A DNA stretch of 64,000 nucleotides, from contig CP000053.1 of assembly GCA_000012145.1 (NCBI GenBank), forward strand, positions 1,302,001-1,366,000, given 5' to 3'. The first letter of the stretch is position 1, and each line of letters starts with the position of its first letter. The notes beneath the pieces were generated by a model. That model was given only the letters and a program-made list of their open reading frames with translations. It was not told the origin of the DNA and did no database searches. The position numbers and the translations under genes were made by a program. The DNA is from Rickettsia felis URRWXCal2. GTDB taxonomy: Bacteria; Pseudomonadota; Alphaproteobacteria; Rickettsiales; Rickettsiaceae. Positions 1 through 8,601 of the stretch are shown here, in pieces.

Positions 1-70
1 AAATTTAGGTAGATTCAATAAAACTACCGACGGAAATAAAAACAAAAGCAAGAATAAGAAGAAGAGATAA
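1..70 (+). CDS. C-terminal tail of an unidentified protein (partial)
   Basis: The frame starting at base 2 is open from the window edge to a TAA at 68-70 and encodes 22 residues rich in Lys and Asn, ending in KNKKKR. A basic, disordered tail of this kind is common at the C-terminus of RNA-binding proteins, but nothing here identifies the family. The gene would run in the same direction as ftsY, separated from it by a palindromic repeat. It could also be a chance open frame. Confidence 0.35.
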   Translation, partial: NLGRFNKTTDGNKNKSKNKKKR

Positions 71-102
71 ATACCTAAGTGTCATTGTGGTGGATCAAAA
101 AT

Positions 103-199
103 CGTCATTGCGAGGAGCGGAGCGACGCGGCAATCTCATGAAATAAACTCCTGAGATTGCGGGCGTACAATTACTTACGTAATTTCCTCGCAACGACGG
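103..199. repeat. Family A palindrome (~100 bp) upstream of ftsY
   Basis: The left arm begins CGTCATTGCGAGGAGCGGAG, the centre holds opposed AATCTCA and GAGATTGC boxes, and the right arm ends CCTCGCAACGACGG. At least 14 copies of this family lie in the window, nearly all between genes. The right end of this copy is slightly degenerate. It probably carries or displaces the ftsY promoter. Confidence 0.85.
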
Positions 200-254
200 C
201 TTTGGTATCCACGCAAGAACAACACCAACACCCATAAAACAAAAACTATCTAAT

Positions 255-1166
255 ATGATTTCGATATTTAGTAAATTAAAACAAAGTTTATCTAAAACTT
301 CTAATAAAATATCGAAAGGTATCGACAAAATATTTTACAAGAAAAAATTAGATACAGAAACTCTAGAAGAGCTTGAAGAGCTGCTTATTGCAAGTGATAT
401 GAGCGTTTCGGTAGTAACTAATATTATTGAAGAGTTTAAAAAGGTAAAATTTGACAAAGAAATAGATAGTGATACAGTAAAAGAAGCCCTAGCTGAATTA
501 ATAGAGCAGCAGTTATCAAAATCAGAAATTCCTTTTACACTAAACGAAAATAAATTAAACGTAATTTTAGTTTGCGGTGTTAACGGAGCAGGTAAAACCA
601 CCACTATAGGTAAGCTTGCTGCAATGTACGGGATGCAAGGGAAAAAAGTAGCAGTTGCGGCCTGCGATACTTTTAGAGCGGCTGCCGTGAATCAGCTAAG
701 CACTTGGGTAGATAGAGCAAATGCACTACTTATTACCGGTGAAGAATCGGCTGACCCTGCGAGTGTTGCTTACCGTGCTATGGAAGAGTCGATAAAACAA
801 AATATCGATATACTTTTTATCGATACGGCAGGCAGGCTTCATAATAAGAAAAATTTGATGGATGAACTGTCTAAGATTGTAAAGGTTATAAAAAAACTAG
901 ACGAGAATGCTCCTACTCATAGCGTTTTAGTAATTGATGCTATTACAGGACAAAATACTTATAACCAAGTAGAACATTTTAATGATGCTACTAATTTGAC
1001 GGGACTTATCGTGACTAAATTAGACGGTAGTGCTAAAGCCGGAGTGCTTGTCGGAGTGGTACAGAAATTTAATCTACCCGTATATTTTATCGGTATAGGC
1101 GAGAAGATAGAGGACTTAAAAATATTCAACCGACATGATTTTGCTAAAAGTTTGGTCGGGTTGTGA
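255..1166 (+). CDS. ftsY: Signal recognition particle receptor FtsY
   Basis: FtsY is the membrane-associated SRP receptor GTPase that takes ribosome-nascent chain complexes from Ffh/4.5S RNA to the Sec translocon. An N-terminal four-helix N domain (about 1-95) is followed by the G domain: GVNGAGKT P-loop (108-115), DTFRAAA (138-144), DTAGR (190-194), TKLDG (254-258) and the closing GIGE loop (280-283). The 303-residue protein lacks the long acidic A domain of E. coli FtsY, as is usual in alphaproteobacteria. The ATG at 255 starts directly at the N domain. It lies between two family A palindromes and upstream of polA in the same orientation. Confidence 0.97.
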   Translation: MISIFSKLKQSLSKTSNKISKGIDKIFYKKKLDTETLEELEELLIASDMSVSVVTNIIEEFKKVKFDKEIDSDTVKEALAELIEQQLSKSEIPFTLNENKLNVILVCGVNGAGKTTTIGKLAAMYGMQGKKVAVAACDTFRAAAVNQLSTWVDRANALLITGEESADPASVAYRAMEESIKQNIDILFIDTAGRLHNKKNLMDELSKIVKVIKKLDENAPTHSVLVIDAITGQNTYNQVEHFNDATNLTGLIVTKLDGSAKAGVLVGVVQKFNLPVYFIGIGEKIEDLKIFNRHDFAKSLVGL

Positions 1167-1189
1167 GGTTTTGCTGTGTGGATCGTTTT

Positions 1190-1285
1190 TTTCGTCTGAG
1201 CTACGGAAAAATTGAAAATTTTGACGAAGCAATCTCATGCCAAAGTCCTGAGATTGCCACGCACCTTTCAGTCGCTCACAATGAC
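1190..1285. repeat. Family A palindrome between ftsY and polA
   Basis: The left end is degenerate, but GGAAAAATTGAAAATTTTGA, the AATCTCA / GAGATTGCCACG core and the right end TCGCTCACAATGACG match the family A pattern. It fills most of the ftsY-polA gap. Confidence 0.75.
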
Positions 1286-1311
1286 GATAGAATTAAAAAT
1301 AAAATCTCGAA

Positions 1312-4080
1312 ATGACTCAAAAAAATACTTTATTGCTCATAGACGGATATGGATTTGTTTTCAGAGCCTATTATGCACAACAGCCTTTAACTTCACCGAA
1401 AGGCGAGCCTGTCGGTGCTCTTTACGGCTTCGCTTCAATGCTCCTAAAATTGCTGAGCGACTTTAAGCCTAAACATGTCGCTGTAGTATTTGACAGCGGC
1501 GGGAAAAATTTCCGCCATCATATTTATCCTGAATATAAAGCTAACCGCCCGCCTCCACCTGAGGATTTAGTCGTACAATTACCTTTAGTTCGTGATGTTG
1601 CTAGTAACTTAAACTTTCCTATTCTAGAGAAAAACGGTTATGAAGCCGATGACATTATTGCAACCTTTGCCGCTAAAACAGCTGCACTCGGCGAAGATGT
1701 AGTTGTCATCTCTTCCGATAAAGATTTATTGCAGTTAATGGGTGAAAACATCAAAATATATGATCCGTTAAAAGGAAAATATATTACGGAAGATGATGTG
1801 GTTAAAAAGTTCGGTACTACTTCTGATAAATTACGTGAAGTGATGGCTTTAATCGGCGATAGATCGGATAATATCCCGGGCGTACCGTCTATTGGACCAA
1901 AAACGGCAAGTAGCCTTATAACGCAATTTGGTTCTGTAGAGAATATATTTAACTCTTTAGAACAAGTCTCAAGCCTAAAACAACGTGAAACTTTACAAAA
2001 TTCTAAAGAAGCGGCGTTAATTTCATGGCAATTAATCGGGCTTGATTCTAATGTTGATTTAGATTTTCAGCTGAATAATTTAGAATGGTCACCTCCAAAT
2101 AGCGATAAATTAACAGGATTTTTACAGGAATACGGTTTTAAATCTTTATATAAAAGAGCAGAAAATTTATTTGATATTAAAATTAATGACCATAAAGAGA
2201 TAGTAGAAAATAAAGTAACCGAAGCAAAAGAAATCAGTAACGCTAGCGAGTTAGCGGATTTTGCTAAAAAAGCTGAGAAAATAGGAATATTCGGGATATA
2301 TTTACTGCAGCATAAAGGGGATAATGTTGCTCTTATTTTATCATTGCAAAACCAAAGCTATATTATTAAAATTTCTAACACTTCCCATGATCTATTTTCC
2401 TATAATACTAAAAATAATAACGACTGGTTTTCGGATATAATCTTCAATTTACTAACCGATAAATCTATAAGAAAAATTACCTACTCTCTAAAGCCTCTAC
2501 TTAAATTCTATGCAGAACAATCTCATGAAATTACGGCTATAGAGGATTTAGAACTAATGCAATATGCGTTATCTGCCGGTTTATCACAGAAAAATTTATT
2601 TGAAGAGGCTTTGAAAGAGGATAATAGACATCTTTCTAAACCAGCTTATAGAGAGGAATTTAAAGGAGACACGGAAGCACTTGCCACCGCAGCGTACAAA
2701 AGCGTACGTGAGGATGCGAGTACCGGATCGACGTCTAAATTACCTCTAGAAACGAAGTTTGGGAAAATGTCTAATGTAATTAATGAATCGGCAAGAATAG
2801 TCGCCGAATTTACTTCACTTTATAAACAAAATATACTGGAGCTTAAAGATAATAAAGCCTTTAGACTTTACAGCAATATTGATTTACCTATTTGTTTTAT
2901 TTTAGATAAAATGGAAAAAATTGGGATTAAAGTAGACGCAAATTATCTAAATCAGTTATCTGCTGAATTTGGAGCAGAAATTCTAAAACTTGAAGAAGAA
3001 ATTTTTGCTCTTAGCGGAACTAAATTTAATATCGGTTCACCAAAACAACTAGGTGAGATTTTATTTGAAAAAATGCAGTTACCTTTCGGTAAAGCTTCGG
3101 CTAAAGCGAGCTCTTACTCAACAGGAGCGGAAATATTAGAAAAGCTTAGCGAGCATGGATATAATATTGCCGACTTGTTATTAAGATGGCGGCAACTTAC
3201 AAAATTAAAGAATACCTACACCGATAGTTTACCGAAACAGATAGATAATATAACACATAGAGTACATACGACATTTTTACAAACTTCTACCACTACAGGG
3301 AGACTTAGCTCACAAGAACCTAATTTGCAAAATGTACCTATTCGCTCTAGTGAGGGGAATAAAATCAGACAAGCTTTTATCGCTGAAGAAGGCTATAAAT
3401 TAATATCTGCCGATTATTCCCAAATTGAGCTTAGAATATTAAGCCATATCGCAAATATAGATGCACTAAAACAAGCGTTTATCAATAAAGACGATATCCA
3501 TACTCAAACGGCTTGTCAAATCTTTAACTTGCAAAAACATGAACTAACTAGCGAACATAGACGTAAAGCAAAAGCCATAAATTTTGGTATCATTTACGGT
3601 ATAAGTGCTTTTGGGCTTGCTAAACAATTAAACGTTAGTAACGGCGAAGCATCCGAATATATCAAGAAATATTTTGCCGAATATAAAGGAGTGCAGGAAT
3701 ATATGGAGCAAACGAAAGCTTTTGCAAGTAGCAACGGCTATGTCATAAATTTCTTTGGCAGAAAATGTTTTGTACCTCTAATTCATGATAAAAAGCTTAA
3801 ACAATTTGCAGAACGTGCAGCTATTAATGCTCCTATTCAAGGAACTAATGCCGATATAATTAAAATTGCTATGATCAATCTAGATCAAGAAATAGAAAAA
3901 AATAATCTTAAAACCAGATTAGTACTGCAAATTCATGATGAATTACTATTTGAAGTGCCGGAGGATGAAGTAGAACTCGTAACGCCTATTATCAAAAAAA
4001 TTATGGAAAACTCTACTAATATGGATGTACCGATTATAACCGAAATTAGAGTAGGTAATAACTGGATGGAAATTCATTGA
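1312..4080 (+). CDS. polA: DNA polymerase I
   Basis: Family A DNA polymerase for Okazaki fragment processing and excision repair. The N-terminal 5'-3' exonuclease (about 1-290) is intact: [36 protein letters not shown] and [18 protein letters not shown]. The middle domain (about 305-480) shows no DxE-type exonuclease I motif (IGIFGIYLL stands in that place), so proofreading is probably absent. The polymerase domain has motif [11 protein letters not shown] (Asp701), the O-helix [14 protein letters not shown] (Lys752) and motif C QIHDELLF (Asp876). At 922 residues it is a typical length plus an insertion of about 38 residues (446-484) from a palindromic element, placed between the dead exonuclease domain and the polymerase domain. 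The start chosen is the ATG directly before the nuclease domain. Confidence 0.97.
2648..2764 (+). repeat. Family E palindromic element translated inside polA
   Basis: This stretch encodes polA residues about 446-484 (core [18 protein letters not shown]). The DNA is a recognisable relative of the non-coding copy at 60619-60728: both contain ACACGGAAGCACTTGCCACC followed by GCAGCGTA and a later AAATTACCT(C/T)TAGAA. In-frame Rickettsia palindromic elements in protein genes are an established phenomenon in this genus; polA is in frame through this copy. Confidence 0.85.
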
Positions 4081-4209
4081 ATATACTCGTTTAATTTGAA
4101 AAATTGGCGTCGTTGTCTTTTGCTGATAATCCTCACGTTACTCGTATGTACGCTGCGGTTATCAGCTTCAAGACCGATTCCTCTTTTCCAAATTAAACTT
4201 CGTCTATAT
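4081..4209. repeat. Family D-like inverted repeat after polA
   Basis: ATATACTCGTTTAATTTGAA at the left pairs with TTCCAAATTAAACTTCGTCT at the right. Inside, CTGATAATCC...GCGGTTATCAG forms a second arm pair. It starts at the polA stop codon and could act as a transcript-ending hairpin. The 303-base gap to the next gene holds this element, the family B palindrome, and little else. Confidence 0.7.
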
Positions 4210-4248
4210 GGCATTGCTTAAGTAACGGGAGATAATAATAAAAAACTC

Positions 4249-4350
4249 GATGTCATTCCCGCGAAAGCGGGAATCCATTACTTTAAAACTTTTTAAAAGC
4301 TCGATTTATCTCGCTTTATAGTGGATTCCCGCTTTCGCGGGAATGACATC
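4249..4350. repeat. Family B palindrome
   Basis: The arms GATGTCATTCCCGCGAAAGC and GCTTTCGCGGGAATGACATC are perfect inverted repeats, separated by about 60 bases that include AAAGCTCGATTTATCTCGCT. The same element lies at 12297, 36209 and 47586, in dnaE, and as a half copy in nuoL. Confidence 0.92.
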
Positions 4351-4383
4351 AAAATCATGAAGTAAACTAAAATTATAAAAAGT

Positions 4384-4725
4384 ATGATAAAAAATGATTT
4401 GATGAACTATAAAGGTTATTTAGGATCAGTACATTTTAATGCTTCTGAAGAACTATTTTTCGGTAAAGTAGAATTTATAAGAGATTTGATAAGCTATGAA
4501 GCATCCGACGCTAAAACTTTAATAAAGTCATTTCAAGAAGCTATAGATAGTTATCTAGAAGATTGTAATATAGTAGGTAAAATACCCGATAAACCTTTTA
4601 AAGGTAGTTTTAATGTAAGAATTGAGCCTGAACTACATAAAGAAGTAAGCTTATATGCGATGCAACACGGCTATACTTTAAACGGTATAGTTAAAAAAGC
4701 TTTAAACGAATTTATAAAAATATAA
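4384..4725 (+). CDS. HicB-family antitoxin-like protein (no HicA partner)
   Basis: The 113-residue protein has the HicB layout: a partially degraded RNase-H-like N-terminal half beginning NYKGYLGSVHF and containing FGKVEFIRDLISYEASDAKT, and a C-terminal ribbon-helix-helix segment (about 80-113, FNVRIEPELHKEVSLYAMQ). HicB proteins neutralise HicA mRNA interferases and repress their own operon. No HicA-like small basic ORF lies on either side: upstream are repeats and downstream is the metK pseudogene. This copy is therefore solitary. An in-frame ATG at 4402 is an alternative start. Confidence 0.8.
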   Translation: MIKNDLMNYKGYLGSVHFNASEELFFGKVEFIRDLISYEASDAKTLIKSFQEAIDSYLEDCNIVGKIPDKPFKGSFNVRIEPELHKEVSLYAMQHGYTLNGIVKKALNEFIKI

Positions 4726-4765
4726 GAGGTTGTTTGCATCAATTATTTTAAAAGGAGCATAATGT

Positions 4766-5908
4766 ATGAAAAATTTTATATTCACATCCGAATCGGTTTC
4801 TGAAGGGCATCCGGACAAAATTGCCGATCAAATTTCAGATACGGTACTTGATGAAATTCTAAAGCATGACCCTAGTGGTCGTGTTGCCTGTGAAACATTT
4901 GTAACAACCAGTCTAGTTTTAGTCGGCGGCGAAATTACTACTAGTACCTACGTGGATATTGAGCAAATAGTACGAAGCAAGATACAAGAAACCGGCTATA
5001 ATAATCCAAATTATGGATTTGACGGTAGCTGTTGTGCCGTAATCTCGTCTATAATTAAACAATCGCCCGATATAGCTATGGGTGTTGACAATTCAAATGA
5101 CGATGAAATAGGTGCAGGAGACCAAGGTATGGTTTTCGGTTATGCCTGTAATGAAACGGATAGTTTAATGCCCGCACCGATTTACTACGCTCATTTATTA
5201 ATGAAAAGGCAAGCATATTTACGTAAAAAAATATACTGTCTTGGCTTAGACCTGATGCAAAGTCACAAGTCACGTTACGATATGAAAATAACAAACCGAT
5301 TGCCATTGATGCAGTAGTTTTATCAACTCAGCATCATCCGGAAATACAACAAAAAGACCTTATTGAAGCAGTAATGGAAGAAATTATTAAACGGCATTAC
5401 CAAGCAATTTACTTCACAAAGACACTAAATACCTAATTAACCCAACAGGTAGATTTGTTATAGGCGGTCCTGTTGCCGATTGCGGCTTAACCGGTAGGAA
5501 AATTATCGTGGACAGCTATGGAGGGATGGCAAGGCACGGCGGTGGTTGTTTTTCAGGAAAAGATCCAACAAAAATAGATAGGTCGGCTGCTTACATGGCA
5601 CGTTATATTGCTAAGAATATAGTAGGAGCAGGACTTGCTGATCGCTGTGAAATACAAATATCTTATGCAATAGGCGTTGCTGCTCCCGTATCTATTTATG
5701 CTGAAACTTTCGGTACTAGCAAATTAAGCAACGAACAAATTACTAAGCTCATAACACAGCATTTTGATATGCGTCCAGGCAGAATTATTAAACATCTTAA
5801 GCTTCGCACTCCATGTTATCAAAAAACAGCTTCTTACGATCATTTCGGTCGAGAAGACGAAAATTTTGCAGGGAGCAACTAGATAAAATAGATATATTGA
5901 GAGAGTAA
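4766..5908 (+). pseudogene. metK: S-adenosylmethionine synthetase, broken by three frameshifts
   Basis: The N-terminal piece (4766-5317) carries [20 protein letters not shown] and [12 protein letters not shown]; the C-terminal piece (5508-5882) carries [31 protein letters not shown] and [16 protein letters not shown]. Reconciling the frames needs three one-base deletions: near 5225-5240 (after AYLRK), near 5391-5395 (after EEIIK) and near 5868-5873 (after DENF). With them restored, the reading continues to a TAA at 5906-5908 and gives a protein of about 381 residues, the normal MetK length. metK decay is well known in Rickettsia, which imports SAM from the host. A possible AGGAG ribosome site (4752) still precedes the ATG. 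Confidence 0.96.
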
Positions 5909-5932
5909 TTATAGGGCTTAGAAAGAACTATC

Positions 5933-5961
5933 TTGATATTTATTTATCCTTAATATAGGAT
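5933..5961 (+). promoter_or_regulatory. Candidate sigma-70 promoter for the 776-residue protein gene
   Basis: TTGATA (5933-5938) is followed 17 bases later by TAGGAT (5956-5961), 40 bases before the ATG at 6002. The -10 match is only moderate. Confidence 0.3.
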
Positions 5962-6001
5962 TATTTTCACATCCGCTTATTCAACTAATTAGTTAGAAAG
6001 T

Positions 6002-8332
6002 ATGACTGAGAATATAAATAGTGATATAAAGTTCGGCAACTTGGAAAACTCTGAAAACGAGCTTATAAATACTGCTCTAAAAGAGAATAACCAAAATAAG
6101 CTGAGAGAGCATTATGAAAATATCACTCAAGCCTTAAATAATATACGGGAATATGAGTATGAAGCGAAAGCAACTCAGTACCGCGAAATGCTTGACGATG
6201 CCCGTACCTATGATAAATCCACAAAAGATTATAATTTAGGCTCAGCTCATTTTATAACGGCTAGCGGTTATAAAGCCTTACTTGGAGCTTATAAGGCTTT
6301 AAATCCTGACGAAAATACAGATAAAAAATTAGACCATTTTATGAATGGCTTAGATGAGATTTATAAGCAATCCTTTTCAGCACGTAATTTAACTAGCTCA
6401 AATAAATTACCACCCGCAGAACAGTTAAAAAAATTTTTAGAAACAACTACAGATGAAATATACGATAAACTGCAAAAAACCGGAGAAGCATATTTATCAT
6501 ATTCTAATGCTCCTACTAATACAGGATTACATGCAAATGTTATAAAATATTCTAAAGAAAACGGAAAAAATTATCGTATTATATATAATGCCGGTGCTGG
6601 AGTAAGAGCAGATAATTCAAAGCTAAATCAAACACCAAAAGATCAATTATCTAAAATAAATGAAACAATAGAAGCAAGAAGTAAAGCAAAATTCAGTTCC
6701 ATTAAGTATGAACTCAAAAATCAAACAGATAAAGAAGTAAAAGATTTAATATATAAAGAAATAAAAGATAGTATATTTTCTATATTATCTATAAATGAAC
6801 TAGAAGCAATAAAAGCTCATAATAACGAGATTAACAGGTTCAAATCGGAGCAGCTTATTAACCCAAAAGCTGATTCAAGAAGAACAGTTACCGGACAAAC
6901 TTTAGGGAATTGTAGCAGCAGGTCAATAAGAGAAGCTTTAAGAGACAATGTACCGGATTCAGAATTTCGTGAAATATATGATTTTATTACACAAAATCAA
7001 GTATCTCAAATAATATCAAACTTAGAAAGCGAACAAAAAAATTTAGCAAATACTTTAAATATACCTTTAACAAAAGAACAAAGTATCTCAAATACAACTC
7101 ATCAAAATCAATTCCAAAATGATATTGCCAATTCAGCTACTAATAATTTTGATGCTTTTTTTTATAATGAGGGGCATACACCAAGCACGAAGGAAAAGTT
7201 ATTTAATAAAGTTGCTGAAGAATCTAATTTAAAGTATGTCAAGATTGATCTAGTAGATTTTTTATCTACCGTGTTTCCCTATAAGGACACTGATTTACCT
7301 ATTACCGAAGATCTTTTAAAGCCTATCATAAACCATATCCAAACTTGTTTTGAAGAACGCGAAATAGCTCCCTCAAAAACAGTTTTAGAAAATTATAGAT
7401 TATATAAATCTAACAAAGAACAAATCATTAACGAGCTATCAGAAAAATGCTTAAATGATAAAGATGTAAATATACTTATCAAAGCACAAATACAAGCAAA
7501 AATAGAAAACCGCCCTTCTATAGATATTTTCCGGCAAATGAAACAAAGTAATACTAACCCTAAACCGCTAGAGCTATCGGAAGAACATAAGAAATTGGAT
7601 GATGTCATAAAAGATATGGCACAAAAATACAAAATGACCATACCGGAAGCAAAAGCATCTGAAGAAATCACTCAAGTAGTTAAAGATTACAGTGAAAATA
7701 AATTTAATGAAGAAATAACACCTATCAAAGCTCAAAAATTAGTAGATGAATTTACGCAAGCAACGCTAGATATTTTTGAAGAGAATAAATTAATAGACTC
7801 ACCTATAATTGAAACAAAAAACGAGCATATTAATATACCTCTCCCGAACACAGAAAAACAAGAAACTACTAATCTTAACTTGGATACAATACACTCAAAA
7901 AATTCACCTGTATCAAGCTTTTTGAATGACACTGTACTTAAAGAAGAAAAACAAAATTTAGTAAATGAACTAATAACTGAAGCTAATAAAAACCTACCTG
8001 ATAGTACGAAAGTAGTAGACGATAAAAAACAAGAAGTTAAAACTGATAATATATTCAATAAAAATTCAGAACCTAAAAAACAAACTATCAAACATAAATT
8101 TTATAAGTATTTAAGTAAATTAACAGAAAAGTTGGGATTAAAATCCATAAGTAATTACTTTAAAGATTTAATTAAAGAGCCAAATCTTGAACAAAATATT
8201 AATTTAGAAAAAGAAGCAAAGTTAATAGCAGACAAACATCGACTAACAAAATATATGGAACTTAGCGATAATAAAAATAATAATGCCGTATTTAGCGGTA
8301 AAAAAACATCAAAGAATATTACTCAATTATAG
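6002..8332 (+). CDS. Large hydrophilic Rickettsia-type protein, function unknown
   Basis: This is a 776-residue, Lys/Asn/Glu-rich protein with no signal peptide or membrane segment. I do not recognise the family. The N-terminal third is mostly predicted helix (NINSDIKFGNLENSENELIN). At about 297-310 it has TGQTLGNCSSRSIREALR, with Cys304 preceded five residues upstream by Gln. This resembles the Gln...Cys arrangement at the active site of papain-like proteases and is the only conspicuous motif; His392 is one possible partner. The C-terminal 230 residues are low-complexity, with a basic helical end (KFYKYLSKLTEKLGL). The lack of a Sec signal together with this make-up would suit a type IV effector, but this is inference. 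Confidence 0.8.
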   Translation: MTENINSDIKFGNLENSENELINTALKENNQNKLREHYENITQALNNIREYEYEAKATQYREMLDDARTYDKSTKDYNLGSAHFITASGYKALLGAYKALNPDENTDKKLDHFMNGLDEIYKQSFSARNLTSSNKLPPAEQLKKFLETTTDEIYDKLQKTGEAYLSYSNAPTNTGLHANVIKYSKENGKNYRIIYNAGAGVRADNSKLNQTPKDQLSKINETIEARSKAKFSSIKYELKNQTDKEVKDLIYKEIKDSIFSILSINELEAIKAHNNEINRFKSEQLINPKADSRRTVTGQTLGNCSSRSIREALRDNVPDSEFREIYDFITQNQVSQIISNLESEQKNLANTLNIPLTKEQSISNTTHQNQFQNDIANSATNNFDAFFYNEGHTPSTKEKLFNKVAEESNLKYVKIDLVDFLSTVFPYKDTDLPITEDLLKPIINHIQTCFEEREIAPSKTVLENYRLYKSNKEQIINELSEKCLNDKDVNILIKAQIQAKIENRPSIDIFRQMKQSNTNPKPLELSEEHKKLDDVIKDMAQKYKMTIPEAKASEEITQVVKDYSENKFNEEITPIKAQKLVDEFTQATLDIFEENKLIDSPIIETKNEHINIPLPNTEKQETTNLNLDTIHSKNSPVSSFLNDTVLKEEKQNLVNELITEANKNLPDSTKVVDDKKQEVKTDNIFNKNSEPKKQTIKHKFYKYLSKLTEKLGLKSISNYFKDLIKEPNLEQNINLEKEAKLIADKHRLTKYMELSDNKNNNAVFSGKKTSKNITQL

Positions 8333-8384
8333 ATTCATTTTACCGTCAATTCAGGTACTGCCTATAAAAAGTTAACTCAAGGTT

Positions 8385-8577
8385 GTCATTCCTGCGAGGC
8401 ATTGTTGCATGTATACCACCCCGTCATTGCGAGCAGTCGTAGTACTTGCGTGACAATCCAGTAAAATAATAAAAAAAATCTGTAAATCAGAATTTTTTAC
8501 TGGATACCGTGGTCAAGCCACGGTATGACAACCGAGCGTTTTTCAAGAGCCACACAACAATGCCTCGCAGGAATAAC
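8385..8577. repeat. Nested palindromes (outer family G arms around family A/C pieces)
   Basis: The outer arms GTCATTCCTGCGAGGCATTG (from 8385) and CAATGCCTCGCAGGAATAAC (to 8577) are inverted copies. Between them are a family A start (CCGTCATTGCGAGCAGTCGT), a CAATCCAG / CTGGATACC pair and a half family C element (GATACCGTGGTCAAGCCACG). It fills most of the 269-base gap between two convergent genes. Confidence 0.8.
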
Positions 8578-8601
8578 ATAGAAAGCCGAGCAACAACCCC
8601 A

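Noticed and set aside
4210..4383. Possible hicA remnant next to hicB
   Set aside because: The stretch is almost all family B palindrome; no small basic HicA-like frame could be reconstructed.
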